A stretch of 64,000 nt of DNA, taken from contig NZ_PEBD01000008.1 in NCBI RefSeq assembly GCF_002735905.1, forward strand, positions 1-64,000, given 5' to 3'. The stretch is from Williamsia muralis. Its GTDB lineage: Bacteria > Actinomycetota > Actinomycetes > Mycobacteriales > Mycobacteriaceae. A program made the position numbers and the translations under genes. The notes beneath the pieces are model-generated. The model was not told the DNA's origin, searched no databases, and saw only the letters and a list, made by a program, of their open reading frames with translations. This document shows positions 25,274 through 34,087 of this stretch, in pieces; position 1 is the stretch's first letter, and every line of letters begins with the position of its first letter.

Positions 25274-26533
25274 ATGCGAGCGACGCCAGACCCACCCACC
25301 GATCCGTCGTCGGCAATTCCCGCCTCACCGGGTGACCGGCCGGGGATCAGCAGGTCCCTTGTGGTGTTGTTCGCCATCACGTGCGGCGTCTCGGTGTCGT
25401 CGCTCTACGTGCTGCAACCTGTGCTCGAGGAGATCCGTCGGGACTTCGACGTCTCCACGTCGACTGCCGCACTGGTGGTGACCGCCGCTCAACTCGGGTA
25501 CGCGGCCGGGCTGCTGTTCTTGGTCCCGCTGGGCGATCTGCTGAACCGGAAGTTGTTGGCGCCCAGCATGATGGTCGCATCCGCAGTTGCCCTGTTGCTC
25601 TCAGGACTGGCTCCCGGTTTCGGTACCCTCTTCATCGCATCGATCCTGACCGGCGTGTGTGCGGCCACCGCCCAGATCGTGTTGCCGTGGTCCTCGTCCC
25701 TTGCGGTGCCGTCAGATCGCGGACGCGTGGTCGGCATGGTGATGAGCGGACTGTTGCTGGGCATCCTGCTCGCCCGCGTCGTCAGCGGGCTCATCGCCGA
25801 ATTCGGGGGCTGGCGATCGGTGTTGTTCACGGGGTCGGCCCTGATGGTGGTGCTGGCCGTGGTGGTCTACGTCTCGGTGCCACCCGACGCGCACCGCCCC
25901 CGGCAGCCCTATGGCCAACTGCTGATCTCGGTGGCCCGGATCGTCCGTGCCGAGACGATGCTCCGGCAACGGATGCTGCTCGGGTTTCTCACGATGTTCG
26001 GGTTCAGCGCCATGTGGACCTCGATCGCGTTCCTGCTCTCGGGAAGCCGGGGTGAGCACTTCTTTTACTCGGAGGCTGCCATCGGCCTGTTCGGTCTTGC
26101 CGGGGTCGCCGGCGCCGCGGCGGCTCCGCTGTTCGGAAAGCTCGCCGACCGTGGGCATCTGCGGATGGCTACCACGGCCGCGTGGGTTGTCACCATCATC
26201 GGCTGGTTGTCGCTCGCGTGGCCCGGAACACCGTTGGCAGCGCTGGTGATCGGCCTCGTGGTGTTCGACTTCGGGGTTCAGGCTTCGCAGTTGGCGAATC
26301 AATCCGCGATCTATTCGCTGGCGTCGGAGGAGCGCAGCCGCGTGACGACGGCGTACATGGTCACGTACTTTGCAGGCGCGGTGGCGGGTTCGGTCTCGTC
26401 GGGCTACGCATACGGCGCCGGAGGCTGGATTGCCGTGTGCCTGAGCGGTATCGGTGTAGCTGTGACCGGTCTGCTCGCGTGGCTGGTCTTCGACCGCTGG
26501 AACGAACGCCGCGCCGGTCAATCGGTGCGCTGA
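25274..26533 (+). CDS. MFS transporter (YnfM/CynX-like exporter)
   Basis: The 419-residue protein has twelve predicted hydrophobic segments. The MFS signature loop between helices 2 and 3 is GDLLNRKLLAP, and ARVVSGLIAEFGGWRSVLF matches the helix 5 region of drug-type MFS. The frame is open upstream to 25100, but the N-terminus fits ATG 25274 (MRATPDPPTDPSS, then the first helix SLVVLFAITCGVSVSSLYVL). Its 3' end overlaps the convergent TetR gene by 16 bp. Substrate unknown; a small toxic compound exporter is the usual assignment. Confidence 0.87.
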   Translation: MRATPDPPTDPSSAIPASPGDRPGISRSLVVLFAITCGVSVSSLYVLQPVLEEIRRDFDVSTSTAALVVTAAQLGYAAGLLFLVPLGDLLNRKLLAPSMMVASAVALLLSGLAPGFGTLFIASILTGVCAATAQIVLPWSSSLAVPSDRGRVVGMVMSGLLLGILLARVVSGLIAEFGGWRSVLFTGSALMVVLAVVVYVSVPPDAHRPRQPYGQLLISVARIVRAETMLRQRMLLGFLTMFGFSAMWTSIAFLLSGSRGEHFFYSEAAIGLFGLAGVAGAAAAPLFGKLADRGHLRMATTAAWVVTIIGWLSLAWPGTPLAALVIGLVVFDFGVQASQLANQSAIYSLASEERSRVTTAYMVTYFAGAVAGSVSSGYAYGAGGWIAVCLSGIGVAVTGLLAWLVFDRWNERRAGQSVR

Positions 26534-27159
26534 GCGTTCTCGGGCAGGAGTTCGTAGATCGCACCGAACATCATCGTCACACACAGTTCGATCAATTCGT
26601 CGGTGGCGCAATCGATCCGCCCGTCGATCCACGCGTTGAGCACCTGCCCGAGCCCGCCGACATAGAAGTGGGCCGCCCCCTGGGTGGTCGCGTCGTCGAA
26701 CTGGGCGCCCGAGGTCTGGATGGTCAGCGCCGCGAACATCATGGCGGCGTCCATCCGTTTGGTGGCCAGGGTCCCACTGAGCAGTGTCTGCGAGAACAGC
26801 ACCCGGCCCTTGCGCCGATCGGTGTCGATGAGCCGAACGATGGCGCCCACCGCGGAGCGGATCTGCTCGCGCGGAGACTGACCGCCGGATGTCACTGCGG
26901 TCTGGGCGGCCTCGGCTATGTCGAAAACGACGGCGTCGTACGTGGTGCCCACCAACTGGTCCACGTCTTCGAAGCTCTCGTAGAAGTATCTCGCGGTCAG
27001 TCCGGCCTGCCGGCACACCCCGCGAACACTGATCGCCACCCCGTCGGCCGAGCCGAGGATCTCTAGCGCAGCTTCGATCAGCGCTGCCCGGCGACGTTTG
27101 ACCCGGTCAGCTCCATTCTCGCCGCCATATGGGCGCAAAGGATCTGCCATGGGCCTCAT
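26518..27159 (-). CDS. TetR-family regulator
   Basis: The 213-residue protein carries a TetR helix-turn-helix (RRAALIEAALEIL, then ISVRGVCRQAGLTARYFYESFEDVDQL). AAGGTGGAAAG before ATG 27159 supports this start over ATG 27150. It is divergent from the MpaB-type oxygenase gene, with a palindrome in the roughly 100-bp gap, and convergent with the MFS gene. It probably represses itself and the oxygenase gene. Ligand unknown. Confidence 0.9.
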   Translation of the reverse strand: MRPMADPLRPYGGENGADRVKRRRAALIEAALEILGSADGVAISVRGVCRQAGLTARYFYESFEDVDQLVGTTYDAVVFDIAEAAQTAVTSGGQSPREQIRSAVGAIVRLIDTDRRKGRVLFSQTLLSGTLATKRMDAAMMFAALTIQTSGAQFDDATTQGAAHFYVGGLGQVLNAWIDGRIDCATDELIELCVTMMFGAIYELLPENAQRTD

Positions 27160-27220
27160 CTTTCCACCTTCGGTTAACGACGATTGACTTTCGGTCCGAT
27201 CGCCGCTTCAATACGAAAGA

Positions 27221-27236
27221 GATAACGGTTGTTATC
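27221..27236. promoter_or_regulatory. palindrome between TetR and MpaB genes, candidate operator
   Basis: GATAACGGTTGTTATC has perfect six-base arms around GGTT. It lies 24 bp before the oxygenase start and 62 bp before the divergent TetR start, so it could control both. A wider pair, CTTTCG and CGAAAG, lies just to its left. Confidence 0.6.
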
Positions 27237-27259
27237 AGAAGCAACCTTGGAGGCCGACA

Positions 27260-28147
27260 ATGACGTCTGGAACCGTTGACGGAACGGCTGCCCTGTCCAT
27301 CGACAGGCCGCAGCCCATCCGAACCCGCAATCGCGCAGAGACCGACGGTGCGCCCGGGGACCTGTTGGACATGCCGGGCATTTCCGCTCTCGCCGGGGCG
27401 GCCAACGTGATCATGCAACTCGCACTCCCTGCGGTCGGATATGGCGTCGCGGAGAGCAAGGTCGACAGCGGCAACCTGTTCAAGCACCCCATCAAGCGGG
27501 GCCGCACCACACTGTCGTACCTCGCGGTCGCGGTGAACGGCACCCCGGAAGACCGCAAGGCATACCGCAAAGCCGTCGGTCATTCACACGCACAGGTGCG
27601 GTCCACCGAGTCGAGCCCGGTCGAGTACAACGCCTTTGATCCCCGTCTGCAGTTGTGGGTTGCCGCCTGCCTGTACAAGGGCTGGGAAGACATGCAGGTT
27701 CTTTACGGCGACCCATCGGCGATCACCGAAGAGGCATACCAGCAGGGCGCTCTCATGGGCACCACCCTGCAGATGCCACGCGAGATGTGGCCGGCCACAC
27801 GCGCCGACTTCCAGGAGTACTGGGATGGCACCGTCGCGCAGCTGGAGATCGACGACACCATCCGGGACCTGCTGATCAGCATCGCCAAGTTCGAGTTCCT
27901 GCCCAAGCCGGTGTCCATGCTGATCGGAGACTTCGGTCTCTTCCTCACCACAGGGTTCTTGCCACCCGAGTTCCGCGAGAAGATGGGCCTCGAGTGGTCA
28001 CCGCGGCAGCAACGACTCTTCGACCTGCACAATCGCATCGTCCGGTCGGTTGTGACGCGACTGCCCGAACCGATGCGCGCATTCCCGTTCAACGCCTACC
28101 TGTGGGACGTCCGCCGTCGCATCCGGACCGGCCGAAAACTCATCTAG
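27260..28147 (+). CDS. MpaB-family oxygenase (DUF2236)
   Basis: The 295-residue protein matches the MpaB/latex-clearing-like DUF2236 family. It shows KRGRTTLSYLAVAVNGTPED, VGHSHAQVRSTE and YNAFDPRLQLWVAACLYKG, which supply the conserved Arg and His residues of the heme-binding oxygenase fold. GGAGG upstream of ATG 27260 gives a clear start. No signal peptide, so it is presumably cytoplasmic. Substrates of most family members are unknown. It is controlled, by position, by the divergent TetR and converges with the alpha-hydroxyacid oxidase with a four-base overlap. Confidence 0.87.
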   Translation: MTSGTVDGTAALSIDRPQPIRTRNRAETDGAPGDLLDMPGISALAGAANVIMQLALPAVGYGVAESKVDSGNLFKHPIKRGRTTLSYLAVAVNGTPEDRKAYRKAVGHSHAQVRSTESSPVEYNAFDPRLQLWVAACLYKGWEDMQVLYGDPSAITEEAYQQGALMGTTLQMPREMWPATRADFQEYWDGTVAQLEIDDTIRDLLISIAKFEFLPKPVSMLIGDFGLFLTTGFLPPEFREKMGLEWSPRQQRLFDLHNRIVRSVVTRLPEPMRAFPFNAYLWDVRRRIRTGRKLI

Positions 28148-29457
28148 TCGAGTCGTACCTTCTTCAACACCGCCGGCGACAGGTCGGCGGTGTTGGTGTT
28201 CCCGGACAGTCCCAGCGTCAGGTCGAGCTCGGCGATGATGTTGGCGACCACATCTCGCGCACCTGCCGATCCGGCCAGCGCGAGTCCGTACATGTGCGGA
28301 CGTCCGATACACACCGCGTCCGCACCCAGAGCCAGCGCCTTGAAGACGTCGGCGCCGCCGCGAATGCCCGAATCCAGCAACACCTTCGCCTTGCCGTCAA
28401 CCGCTGCCACCACGTCGGTGAGCGCTTCGACCGAGCCGATGGATCCGTCTATCTGCCGGCCGCCATGGTTGGAGACCAGGATGCCGTCCACCCCGGCATC
28501 GACGGCCTGCCGTGCGTCTTCGGGGTGCAGGATTCCTTTCAGGACGATCGGCAGTGACGTCCGCTCGCGCAGCCCGGCGATGTCCGTCCAATTGAGCGAG
28601 GGACGCGAATAGGTCTCCAGGAAGGTCTGCACAGACTCCCTGGGCACAGGCGAGCGAAGGTTGGCCAACACACTGCCGGGGGTGTTCTTCGCCATCGACA
28701 CCAGGGACTTGATCGCGCCGACCGTCACCTGGGGCTTGGGACCGGGTACGGCCGCAGCGATACGAGCTCGCACCATGTCGACGAAGCGCGGATCAGAGGT
28801 GTACTGGTCGATGCCAAGCCCCTGCGCGAACGGCAGCGACCCCAGGTTCAGGTCCTGCGGCCGCCATCCCAGCATGGTGGTGTCGAGCGTGACCACGATG
28901 GCCGCCGCACCGCACTTCTCGGCGCGCTGCAGGAAGCTGTCCACCAGTTGCTCGTCGCTCGACCAGTACAGCTGAAACCAACGGGGCGCCCCGGGCGACA
29001 CCTCGTCCATCGCCGCGGCAGTGCTCTCCATCGGCGCGCTGGCCTGGCTGGAGAAGATGTACGGCACACCGAGTTCGGCGGCGGCCCGGCCGATGTGGAC
29101 GTCGGCCTGCGGAAAGACGAGGCCGCCCGCACCGACCGGAGAGAACAGGATCGGTGCCGGCAACTGCTGTCCGAACAGCTCGGTGGACAGACTCCGCACT
29201 GACACGTCGCGCAGCATCCTGGGAACGATCGCCCAGCTGTCGAGGGCGTGGCGGTTTGCACGCATGGTGCTGCCGTCACCCGCCCCGCCGGCGACATAGG
29301 CCCACGCCTTCGCGGACATCTTGCGCTTGGCAGCGCGTTCCAGATCGTCGAAATTAGTGGGTACCTTGGGTTTTCGTCCAAAGACGCCGTCGGTGTAGAT
29401 CTGGTTCTGTCGAGCCCGGCCGGAAAGTTCGGACGCCGGTCGCGTATTGCTGCTCAT
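28144..29457 (-). CDS. FMN-dependent alpha-hydroxyacid oxidase (lactate 2-monooxygenase-like)
   Basis: A 437-residue TIM-barrel flavoprotein of the (S)-2-hydroxyacid oxidase family. The catalytic His lies in GILVSNHGGRQIDGS; FMN phosphate-binding residues are in KVLLDSGIRGGADVFKALALGA, and PILFSPVGAGGLVFP sits near the start of the barrel. Length and the insert around QDLNLGSLPFAQGLG resemble lactate 2-monooxygenase of mycobacteria. It should oxidise lactate or a related 2-hydroxyacid. The frame is open further upstream, but ATG 29457 gives the family N-terminus. Its 3' end contains a strong hairpin and overlaps the convergent gene by four bases. Confidence 0.9.
   Translation of the reverse strand: MSSNTRPASELSGRARQNQIYTDGVFGRKPKVPTNFDDLERAAKRKMSAKAWAYVAGGAGDGSTMRANRHALDSWAIVPRMLRDVSVRSLSTELFGQQLPAPILFSPVGAGGLVFPQADVHIGRAAAELGVPYIFSSQASAPMESTAAAMDEVSPGAPRWFQLYWSSDEQLVDSFLQRAEKCGAAAIVVTLDTTMLGWRPQDLNLGSLPFAQGLGIDQYTSDPRFVDMVRARIAAAVPGPKPQVTVGAIKSLVSMAKNTPGSVLANLRSPVPRESVQTFLETYSRPSLNWTDIAGLRERTSLPIVLKGILHPEDARQAVDAGVDGILVSNHGGRQIDGSIGSVEALTDVVAAVDGKAKVLLDSGIRGGADVFKALALGADAVCIGRPHMYGLALAGSAGARDVVANIIAELDLTLGLSGNTNTADLSPAVLKKVRLD
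28165..28195. terminator. hairpin inside the 3' end of the hydroxyacid oxidase gene
   Basis: Eleven-base perfect arms, CAACACCGCCG and CGGCGGTGTTG, flank a nine-base loop, 20 bp from the junction of two convergent genes. It has no T-run. It may act as a bidirectional terminator embedded in coding sequence. Confidence 0.5.
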
Positions 29458-29589
29458 CGGCCCACCGTAGCGAACCAGATGAGCGACGATGGTGACTTGA
29501 GTTGCCTCACATTCGGCAGCCGACGGAACAGCACTGTCACCCTCGGCTGTTGACGAGGGAGACCGCAACAATTCTCGACGAGGAGATAC

Positions 29590-30609
29590 ATGACCAACGG
29601 CACCCGCATCGTCCTGGCAGCACGCCCACACGGCGAACCCAAGGATTCCGATTTCCGATTCGAAGAATTCGATCTCTCCGAGCCGGGGCCGGGCGAGGTG
29701 GCGCTGGAAACCCTGTATTTGTCGCTGGACCCCTACATGCGTGGCCGGATGAGTGCGGCCAAGTCGTATGCCGCACCGGTCGAGATCGGCGACACGATGG
29801 TGGGGGCCACGGTCTCACGCGTCCTCACCTCGACCGTCGACGACTTCGCGCCTGGCGACGTGGTGCTCGGGTACGCCGGCTGGCGCACCCACTCGATTGA
29901 ACAGGCAAAATACCTCCGCAAGCTCGATCCAGAGGCCATCTCGCCGTCCACCGCGCTCGGCGTTCTCGGTATGCCCGGCTTCACCGCATACGCAGGGCTG
30001 CTGACCATCGGAAAGCCGCAGCCGGGCGAGACGGTGGTGGTGGCCGCGGCTGCCGGCCCGGTCGGGTCAGCGGTCGGGCAGATCGCCAAGCTCAAGGGCG
30101 CCCGTGCGGTCGGGATCGCCGGCGGACCAGACAAGGTGGCCTACCTCAAAGACGAGCTCGGCTTCGACGCAGCCATCGATCACCGTGCAGACGACTTCAA
30201 AGACCAGCTCGCGGCCGCGACCCCCGATGGCATCGACGTGTACTTCGAGAACGTGGGAGGGGCGGTCTTCAACGCGGTCCTGCCCAGGATGAATCTGTAC
30301 GGACGCATTCCCGTGTGTGGCCTGGTTGCCAACTACAACCTGACGTCGGCCCCGGAAGGCCCAGACCGGTCCGGTGCGTTGATGGGCGCCGTGCTCACCC
30401 AGAGCCTGACCATCCGCGGGTTCATCCAGACCGAGTTCGCAGCCGAGCAGATGCCTCGCTTCCTCGAGGAGGCCACACAGTGGGTGGCCGATGGGTCGCT
30501 CAAGTACCGCGAAGACATCACCGACGGCTTGGACAACGTGCCCGAGGCATTCCGCGGCCTGCTCAGTGGCCGCAACTTCGGCAAGGCGCTGGTGCGCGTA
30601 GCCGAGTGA
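29590..30609 (+). CDS. NADP-dependent MDR oxidoreductase (CurA/leukotriene B4 dehydrogenase-like)
   Basis: The 339-residue protein is a zinc-free medium-chain reductase: ETLYLSLDPYMRGRMSAAKSY near the N-terminus, the nucleotide-binding AAAGPVGSAVGQIAKLKGARAVGIAGG in the middle, and VDVYFENVGGAVFNAVLPRM (here IDVYFENVGG). These are family hallmarks. Members reduce the double bond of enones and enals with NADPH. GAGGAG precedes ATG 29590. Divergent from the hydroxyacid oxidase and 51 bp upstream of the DJ-1-like gene, with which it may be co-transcribed. Confidence 0.92.
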   Translation: MTNGTRIVLAARPHGEPKDSDFRFEEFDLSEPGPGEVALETLYLSLDPYMRGRMSAAKSYAAPVEIGDTMVGATVSRVLTSTVDDFAPGDVVLGYAGWRTHSIEQAKYLRKLDPEAISPSTALGVLGMPGFTAYAGLLTIGKPQPGETVVVAAAAGPVGSAVGQIAKLKGARAVGIAGGPDKVAYLKDELGFDAAIDHRADDFKDQLAAATPDGIDVYFENVGGAVFNAVLPRMNLYGRIPVCGLVANYNLTSAPEGPDRSGALMGAVLTQSLTIRGFIQTEFAAEQMPRFLEEATQWVADGSLKYREDITDGLDNVPEAFRGLLSGRNFGKALVRVAE

Positions 30610-30660
30610 GAGTCGGACTCGAACAGCCCTATCGGTGGTGACTCTGGTTTAGGGTCGGTC

Positions 30661-31338
30661 ATGACCAGACTGCAGATCGTCGTGCTGCTCTTCCCGAACG
30701 TCACGCAGCTGGACATGACCGGCCCCGCCCAGGTCTTCTCACACTTCCCCGACACCGACGTGCACTTGGCATGGCACAAGCTCGAACCGGTGACCACCGA
30801 TTGTGGTTGGAGCATCGTTCCGACCGTCACCCTCGACGAGGCGCCGCAGGCCGACCTGCTGTTCGTCCCCGGTGGACGGGGAGCGTTCGAGCTGTTCGAA
30901 GATACTGTTGCGCTTGACTTCCTACGCACACAGGCAGCCGGCGCTCGATGGGTGACCTCCGTGTGCACCGGCTCGTTCACCCTCGCGGCTGCCGGTTTAC
31001 TCGCGGGAAAGAAGGCGACAAGCCACTGGGCGTCGATGTCCATGCTCAGCGAGTTCGGATGCGAACCCGTCGGTGAGCGAGTGGTCCAGGACGGCAACGT
31101 GATCACCGGAGCCGGCGTCACCTCCGGAATGGACTTCGCCTTGACGGTCGCTGCAACCATCTTCGGCGAGGATGTGGCACGCCGCATTCAGCTGATGATC
31201 GAATACGATCCGGCACCACCTTTCGACGCGGGCTCGCCGAGTACTGCTGACCCAGCTTTTGTCGACGACATGAGACAGAAGATGCGGACCGCTCGTCTGC
31301 CGTTGATCGCGAAGGTGCTTGGGCGCGAGGCGCTTTGA
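30661..31338 (+). CDS. DJ-1/PfpI-family protein (isonitrile hydratase-like)
   Basis: A 225-residue class I glutamine-amidotransferase-like protein. The nucleophile elbow Cys is in TSVCTGSFTLAAAGLL, preceded by LLFVPGGRGAF and followed by ATSHWASMSML. This pattern is close to isonitrile hydratase (InhA) of Pseudomonas and to ThiJ-type proteins. It lacks the AraC-type DNA-binding domain found in some relatives, so an enzyme is more likely than a regulator. Reaction not certain. Confidence 0.87.
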   Translation: MTRLQIVVLLFPNVTQLDMTGPAQVFSHFPDTDVHLAWHKLEPVTTDCGWSIVPTVTLDEAPQADLLFVPGGRGAFELFEDTVALDFLRTQAAGARWVTSVCTGSFTLAAAGLLAGKKATSHWASMSMLSEFGCEPVGERVVQDGNVITGAGVTSGMDFALTVAATIFGEDVARRIQLMIEYDPAPPFDAGSPSTADPAFVDDMRQKMRTARLPLIAKVLGREAL

Positions 31339-31472
31339 TTGCCCGCATGCCGAAGCCCTGAGGGTTCATCCAGACGAATGACTATCGAATGTGTGTTCGA
31401 TTGAGCTAGACTGATGACACGCTGATCGTCCGCAAGACCTGACTCTGAGATACGTGTGACTACGCCACCATT

Positions 31473-32744
31473 GTGATCGGCTGTCCCAATGTTGTTGTCC
31501 CAGTGTTGTTGTCTTGGAGGGGGTGTGGTGAGGCTGTTGTTGATCTGGTTGATGAGGTCATCGGGGTGGAGTTCCCTGCTGATCCGGCCGGGGTGGTGGC
31601 GGTGGTGAAAGATCTGATCACCCTGCGTAATGCTGTCGATGCACGGTTGGCGGCGGGTGCGGCGATCATCGACCGGTTGGGTGTCGCCAAACGGATGGGG
31701 TCGACAACGTCAAAGCTGTTGCAGGCCAACGGTGCTACTCCTGGGGCGGCGGCGCGGTGGTTACGCATCGGCACCGGGCTAGCAGGCCTGGACCGTACAG
31801 CCGGATACTTTCGGGACGGATTCCTGTCCGCCGAACACGTCGATGCAGTGGTCCCAGGCATCAGCCATGTTCGGGGCCGCGTGGTGGGTGTGATGAGCGA
31901 AGAGTTCCGGGGTGAGGTCGAGCGAAAATTGCTCAGCCATCCGTTCTCTGGTGCACCACCGGCGGAGATCGGGCGGATCGCCCGGGCGATAGGCAACGAC
32001 GTCGCCGGGCCGGCGGGTGGGGTGCCGGCCGCCGAGGACGCCTCGTTGAACACTCTGGACTATGCGATCACTGACGATGGCCGACTGGCAGGCACGTTTG
32101 ATGTTGATGCGGTGACTGGCGAGAAGATGATGTCCGCCCTCGACGTGTGGTCCAGACCCCGACCCGAACCCGACGGCAGCGCAGATACCCGCACACCGAC
32201 ACAACGACGAGCTGACGCTCTGCATCAACTCCTCGACTGCGGCGGCGGTGGGCAGGGCTGGGTGTCAGCACCGAAAACGGAAGTCATGGTGACGGTTCCC
32301 GTCGATCATCCCGACCGGGCGTCACTGCGATGGATGGGCCCGGTCACCGAAGCAACCGCAGCCGCAGCTGCGTGTGATGCGGTGATCACCTCGATCACCC
32401 TGGACGGACAGCAAGTGCCGATCGATCTGAGCCCACCCCGACGCCTGTTCACCGGGCCTGTGCGGAAAGCGATCCTGATCCGAGATACCTGCTGCATCAA
32501 ATGCGGGGCGCCGGCGACCTGGTCGGACTGCCACCACATCGTGCACTGGGCTGACGGAGGACCCACCACCCTGGGTAACGGCTGCCTACTCTGCCGCACC
32601 TGCCATCGGGCCGTGCACCACACCGACTGGGACATCACCATGGGCGCCGACGGACACCCCTGGCTCATCCCACCCGCCGACATCGACCCCACCCGACAAC
32701 CACTACCAGCCTACAACCGCCGAACCCTCACCCTCGCAGCCTGA
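31473..32744 (+). CDS. DUF222 / HNH endonuclease domain protein (13E12 repeat family)
   Basis: The protein has an N-terminal DUF222 helical region (LITLRNAVDARLAAGAAIIDRLG) and a C-terminal HNH nuclease-like zinc domain, CCIKCGAPATWSDCHHIVHW followed by ADGGPTTLGNGCLLCRTCHRA, which keeps the two CxxC pairs and catalytic His. These proteins occur in many copies per actinobacterial genome; their role is unclear. The start is uncertain: the 423-residue version begins at GTG 31473, but GTG 31566 with GAGG upstream is also plausible, and a 14-bp tandem repeat lies in the disputed region. No transposase is linked. Confidence 0.82.
   Translation: MIGCPNVVVPVLLSWRGCGEAVVDLVDEVIGVEFPADPAGVVAVVKDLITLRNAVDARLAAGAAIIDRLGVAKRMGSTTSKLLQANGATPGAAARWLRIGTGLAGLDRTAGYFRDGFLSAEHVDAVVPGISHVRGRVVGVMSEEFRGEVERKLLSHPFSGAPPAEIGRIARAIGNDVAGPAGGVPAAEDASLNTLDYAITDDGRLAGTFDVDAVTGEKMMSALDVWSRPRPEPDGSADTRTPTQRRADALHQLLDCGGGGQGWVSAPKTEVMVTVPVDHPDRASLRWMGPVTEATAAAAACDAVITSITLDGQQVPIDLSPPRRLFTGPVRKAILIRDTCCIKCGAPATWSDCHHIVHWADGGPTTLGNGCLLCRTCHRAVHHTDWDITMGADGHPWLIPPADIDPTRQPLPAYNRRTLTLAA
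31482..31509. repeat. 14-bp tandem duplication at the start of the HNH gene
   Basis: TGTCCCAATGTTGT is followed immediately by TGTCCCAGTGTTGT, with one mismatch, and then TGTC again. Fourteen is not a multiple of three, so a change in copy number would shift the frame of any start located upstream of it. Confidence 0.7.
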
Positions 32745-32863
32745 CTCAGGCCGCCGGACTCGGACTGCCTCACGCACGCTAACCAGCACACCACCGCACC
32801 CGACACATCGACGGGACCGCGGACGCACCCTGACAACTCCATAGTGTGAACGGCCGTGGCCAG

Positions 32864-32905
32864 GGGCTGTCGCCTACCCTACTGGCCCAGGTCAGGCGAC
32901 AGCCC
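32864..32905. terminator. bidirectional hairpin terminator
   Basis: Perfect 12-base arms, GGGCTGTCGCCT (32864-32875) and AGGCGACAGCCC (32894-32905), lie between the convergent HNH and TDT transporter genes. The right arm overlaps the transporter's stop codon. No long T-run, as is usual in high-GC actinobacteria. Confidence 0.72.
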
Positions 32906-34004
32906 TACCAATACGGGCCGGCCCAGGAGCAAGATCGGGACCGCTTGCGTTGGCGACCTCGAGGCGTGAAAAGCGCTGTCGCTGAATGGTTGTTCTGCGC
33001 AGGTAGACCGAACTCGATACTGCCACGACGATCCACGTGACCAGCAGTAGCGCGAACAACGCTGCAGCAATGACGTGCAAGAGTGTCGACCCCACCGCAA
33101 CCGCAAGTGATGCCGAACCGGTCACGCACGTTCCGATCGGAAAGGTGAAGCTCCACCAGGTGGGCGTGAAGGTCAGTCCCCGTCGGACGTTGTGCACGGT
33201 GATCAACGCCGCGAGGACAAAGACGAACCCTGCAAACCCCGACATGACCAATCCGTAGCCGATACCGAAGACGCGCAGACCATCTGCGATCGAGGCCTGC
33301 TCGCCGTCGAACACGAGGTGAGCACTCGACCCGAGTAACACTGCGGCTGCGATGGATTGGCCGATCATTCCGAGCATGATCCATACCGTCGGCGCAACCT
33401 GCACAGACGGCAGTCCGCGATGGATGAGACGCGAGTAGACCATCGTCATCGTCAAGAACCCGACAATCAACGTCAGCCCGAACAGCACGTAACACGTAGC
33501 GAGAAGTCCTGATCGGATGTCGCCGGGCGGCACGTGCGGGAGGAGCAACGGTCCGGTGGCTGCCGACACCATCGGCGGAACCACCGGCATCAACCAACTC
33601 GGCATGGCACCGTCCGCGGAACTTTGCGTACCGGTGATCGTCCGAAATGGAACCCACACCGTTGTGAACACGCCCGCGGCGGTACCCACCGCCCACAACG
33701 CACCGCCGACCCACACTGCGGCTGAGTCACCGACGAACTGCGGTCCGAGCTCGAGCGTCCCGGCCCCAACCGTGACCAAGGCCATGGCTGGCGCGCCGTA
33801 GAAGTGAGCCATACCGGGGTCCGCGGCGTGATCGGCAGGCCCCTTACCGAGGAAGAGGCACGACGCGATTACCAGGCCGGCCAGCGCAATCACCCAGAAA
33901 AAGGTGGTGAGAACTCCCATCGCCGGCCAGACGGAGTGCAACGCCACACCCGACGTGGCCACGATGCCCGTGCCCATCACTGCAGAGAACCAGTTCGGCG
34001 TCAT
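32892..34004 (-). CDS. TDT-family (SLAC1/TehA-like) membrane transporter
   Basis: The 370-residue protein begins MTPNWFSAVMGTGIVATSG, the conserved first helix of tellurite-resistance/dicarboxylate (TDT) transporters. About ten hydrophobic segments follow, including AHFYGAPAMALVTVGAG and TPTWWSFTFPIGTCVTGSAS; the TWWSFTFPIGT stretch is a strong family marker. It may export sulphite or C4-dicarboxylates, or act as an anion channel. The frame continues upstream, but ATG 34004 fits the family start. Divergent from the LysR regulator, which probably controls it. Confidence 0.88.
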   Translation of the reverse strand: MTPNWFSAVMGTGIVATSGVALHSVWPAMGVLTTFFWVIALAGLVIASCLFLGKGPADHAADPGMAHFYGAPAMALVTVGAGTLELGPQFVGDSAAVWVGGALWAVGTAAGVFTTVWVPFRTITGTQSSADGAMPSWLMPVVPPMVSAATGPLLLPHVPPGDIRSGLLATCYVLFGLTLIVGFLTMTMVYSRLIHRGLPSVQVAPTVWIMLGMIGQSIAAAVLLGSSAHLVFDGEQASIADGLRVFGIGYGLVMSGFAGFVFVLAALITVHNVRRGLTFTPTWWSFTFPIGTCVTGSASLAVAVGSTLLHVIAAALFALLLVTWIVVAVSSSVYLRRTTIQRQRFSRLEVANASGPDLAPGPARIGRAVA

Positions 34005-34061
34005 GGATTCATGGTCACCTCGTCTCGTCGAGACAGGTAGAGGGCTTGTTGTTGTCCGGGT

Positions 34062-34076
34062 ACAAGTCAGGCTTGT
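34062..34076. promoter_or_regulatory. candidate LysR-type binding box
   Basis: ACAAGTCAGGCTTGT has perfect five-base arms around TCAGG and lies 11 bp before the LysR gene. A further CTTGT at 34045-34049 pairs with the same ACAAG at a wider spacing. The site sits in the gap between the divergent regulator and transporter, as expected for LysR control. Confidence 0.5.
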
Positions 34077-34087
34077 AGCCTCGACAG

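Noticed and set aside
31473-32744. DUF222/HNH gene as an intron- or intein-type homing endonuclease or transposon
   Set aside because: No terminal repeats, interrupted host gene or transposase are visible; such genes are widespread, stand-alone repeats in actinobacteria.
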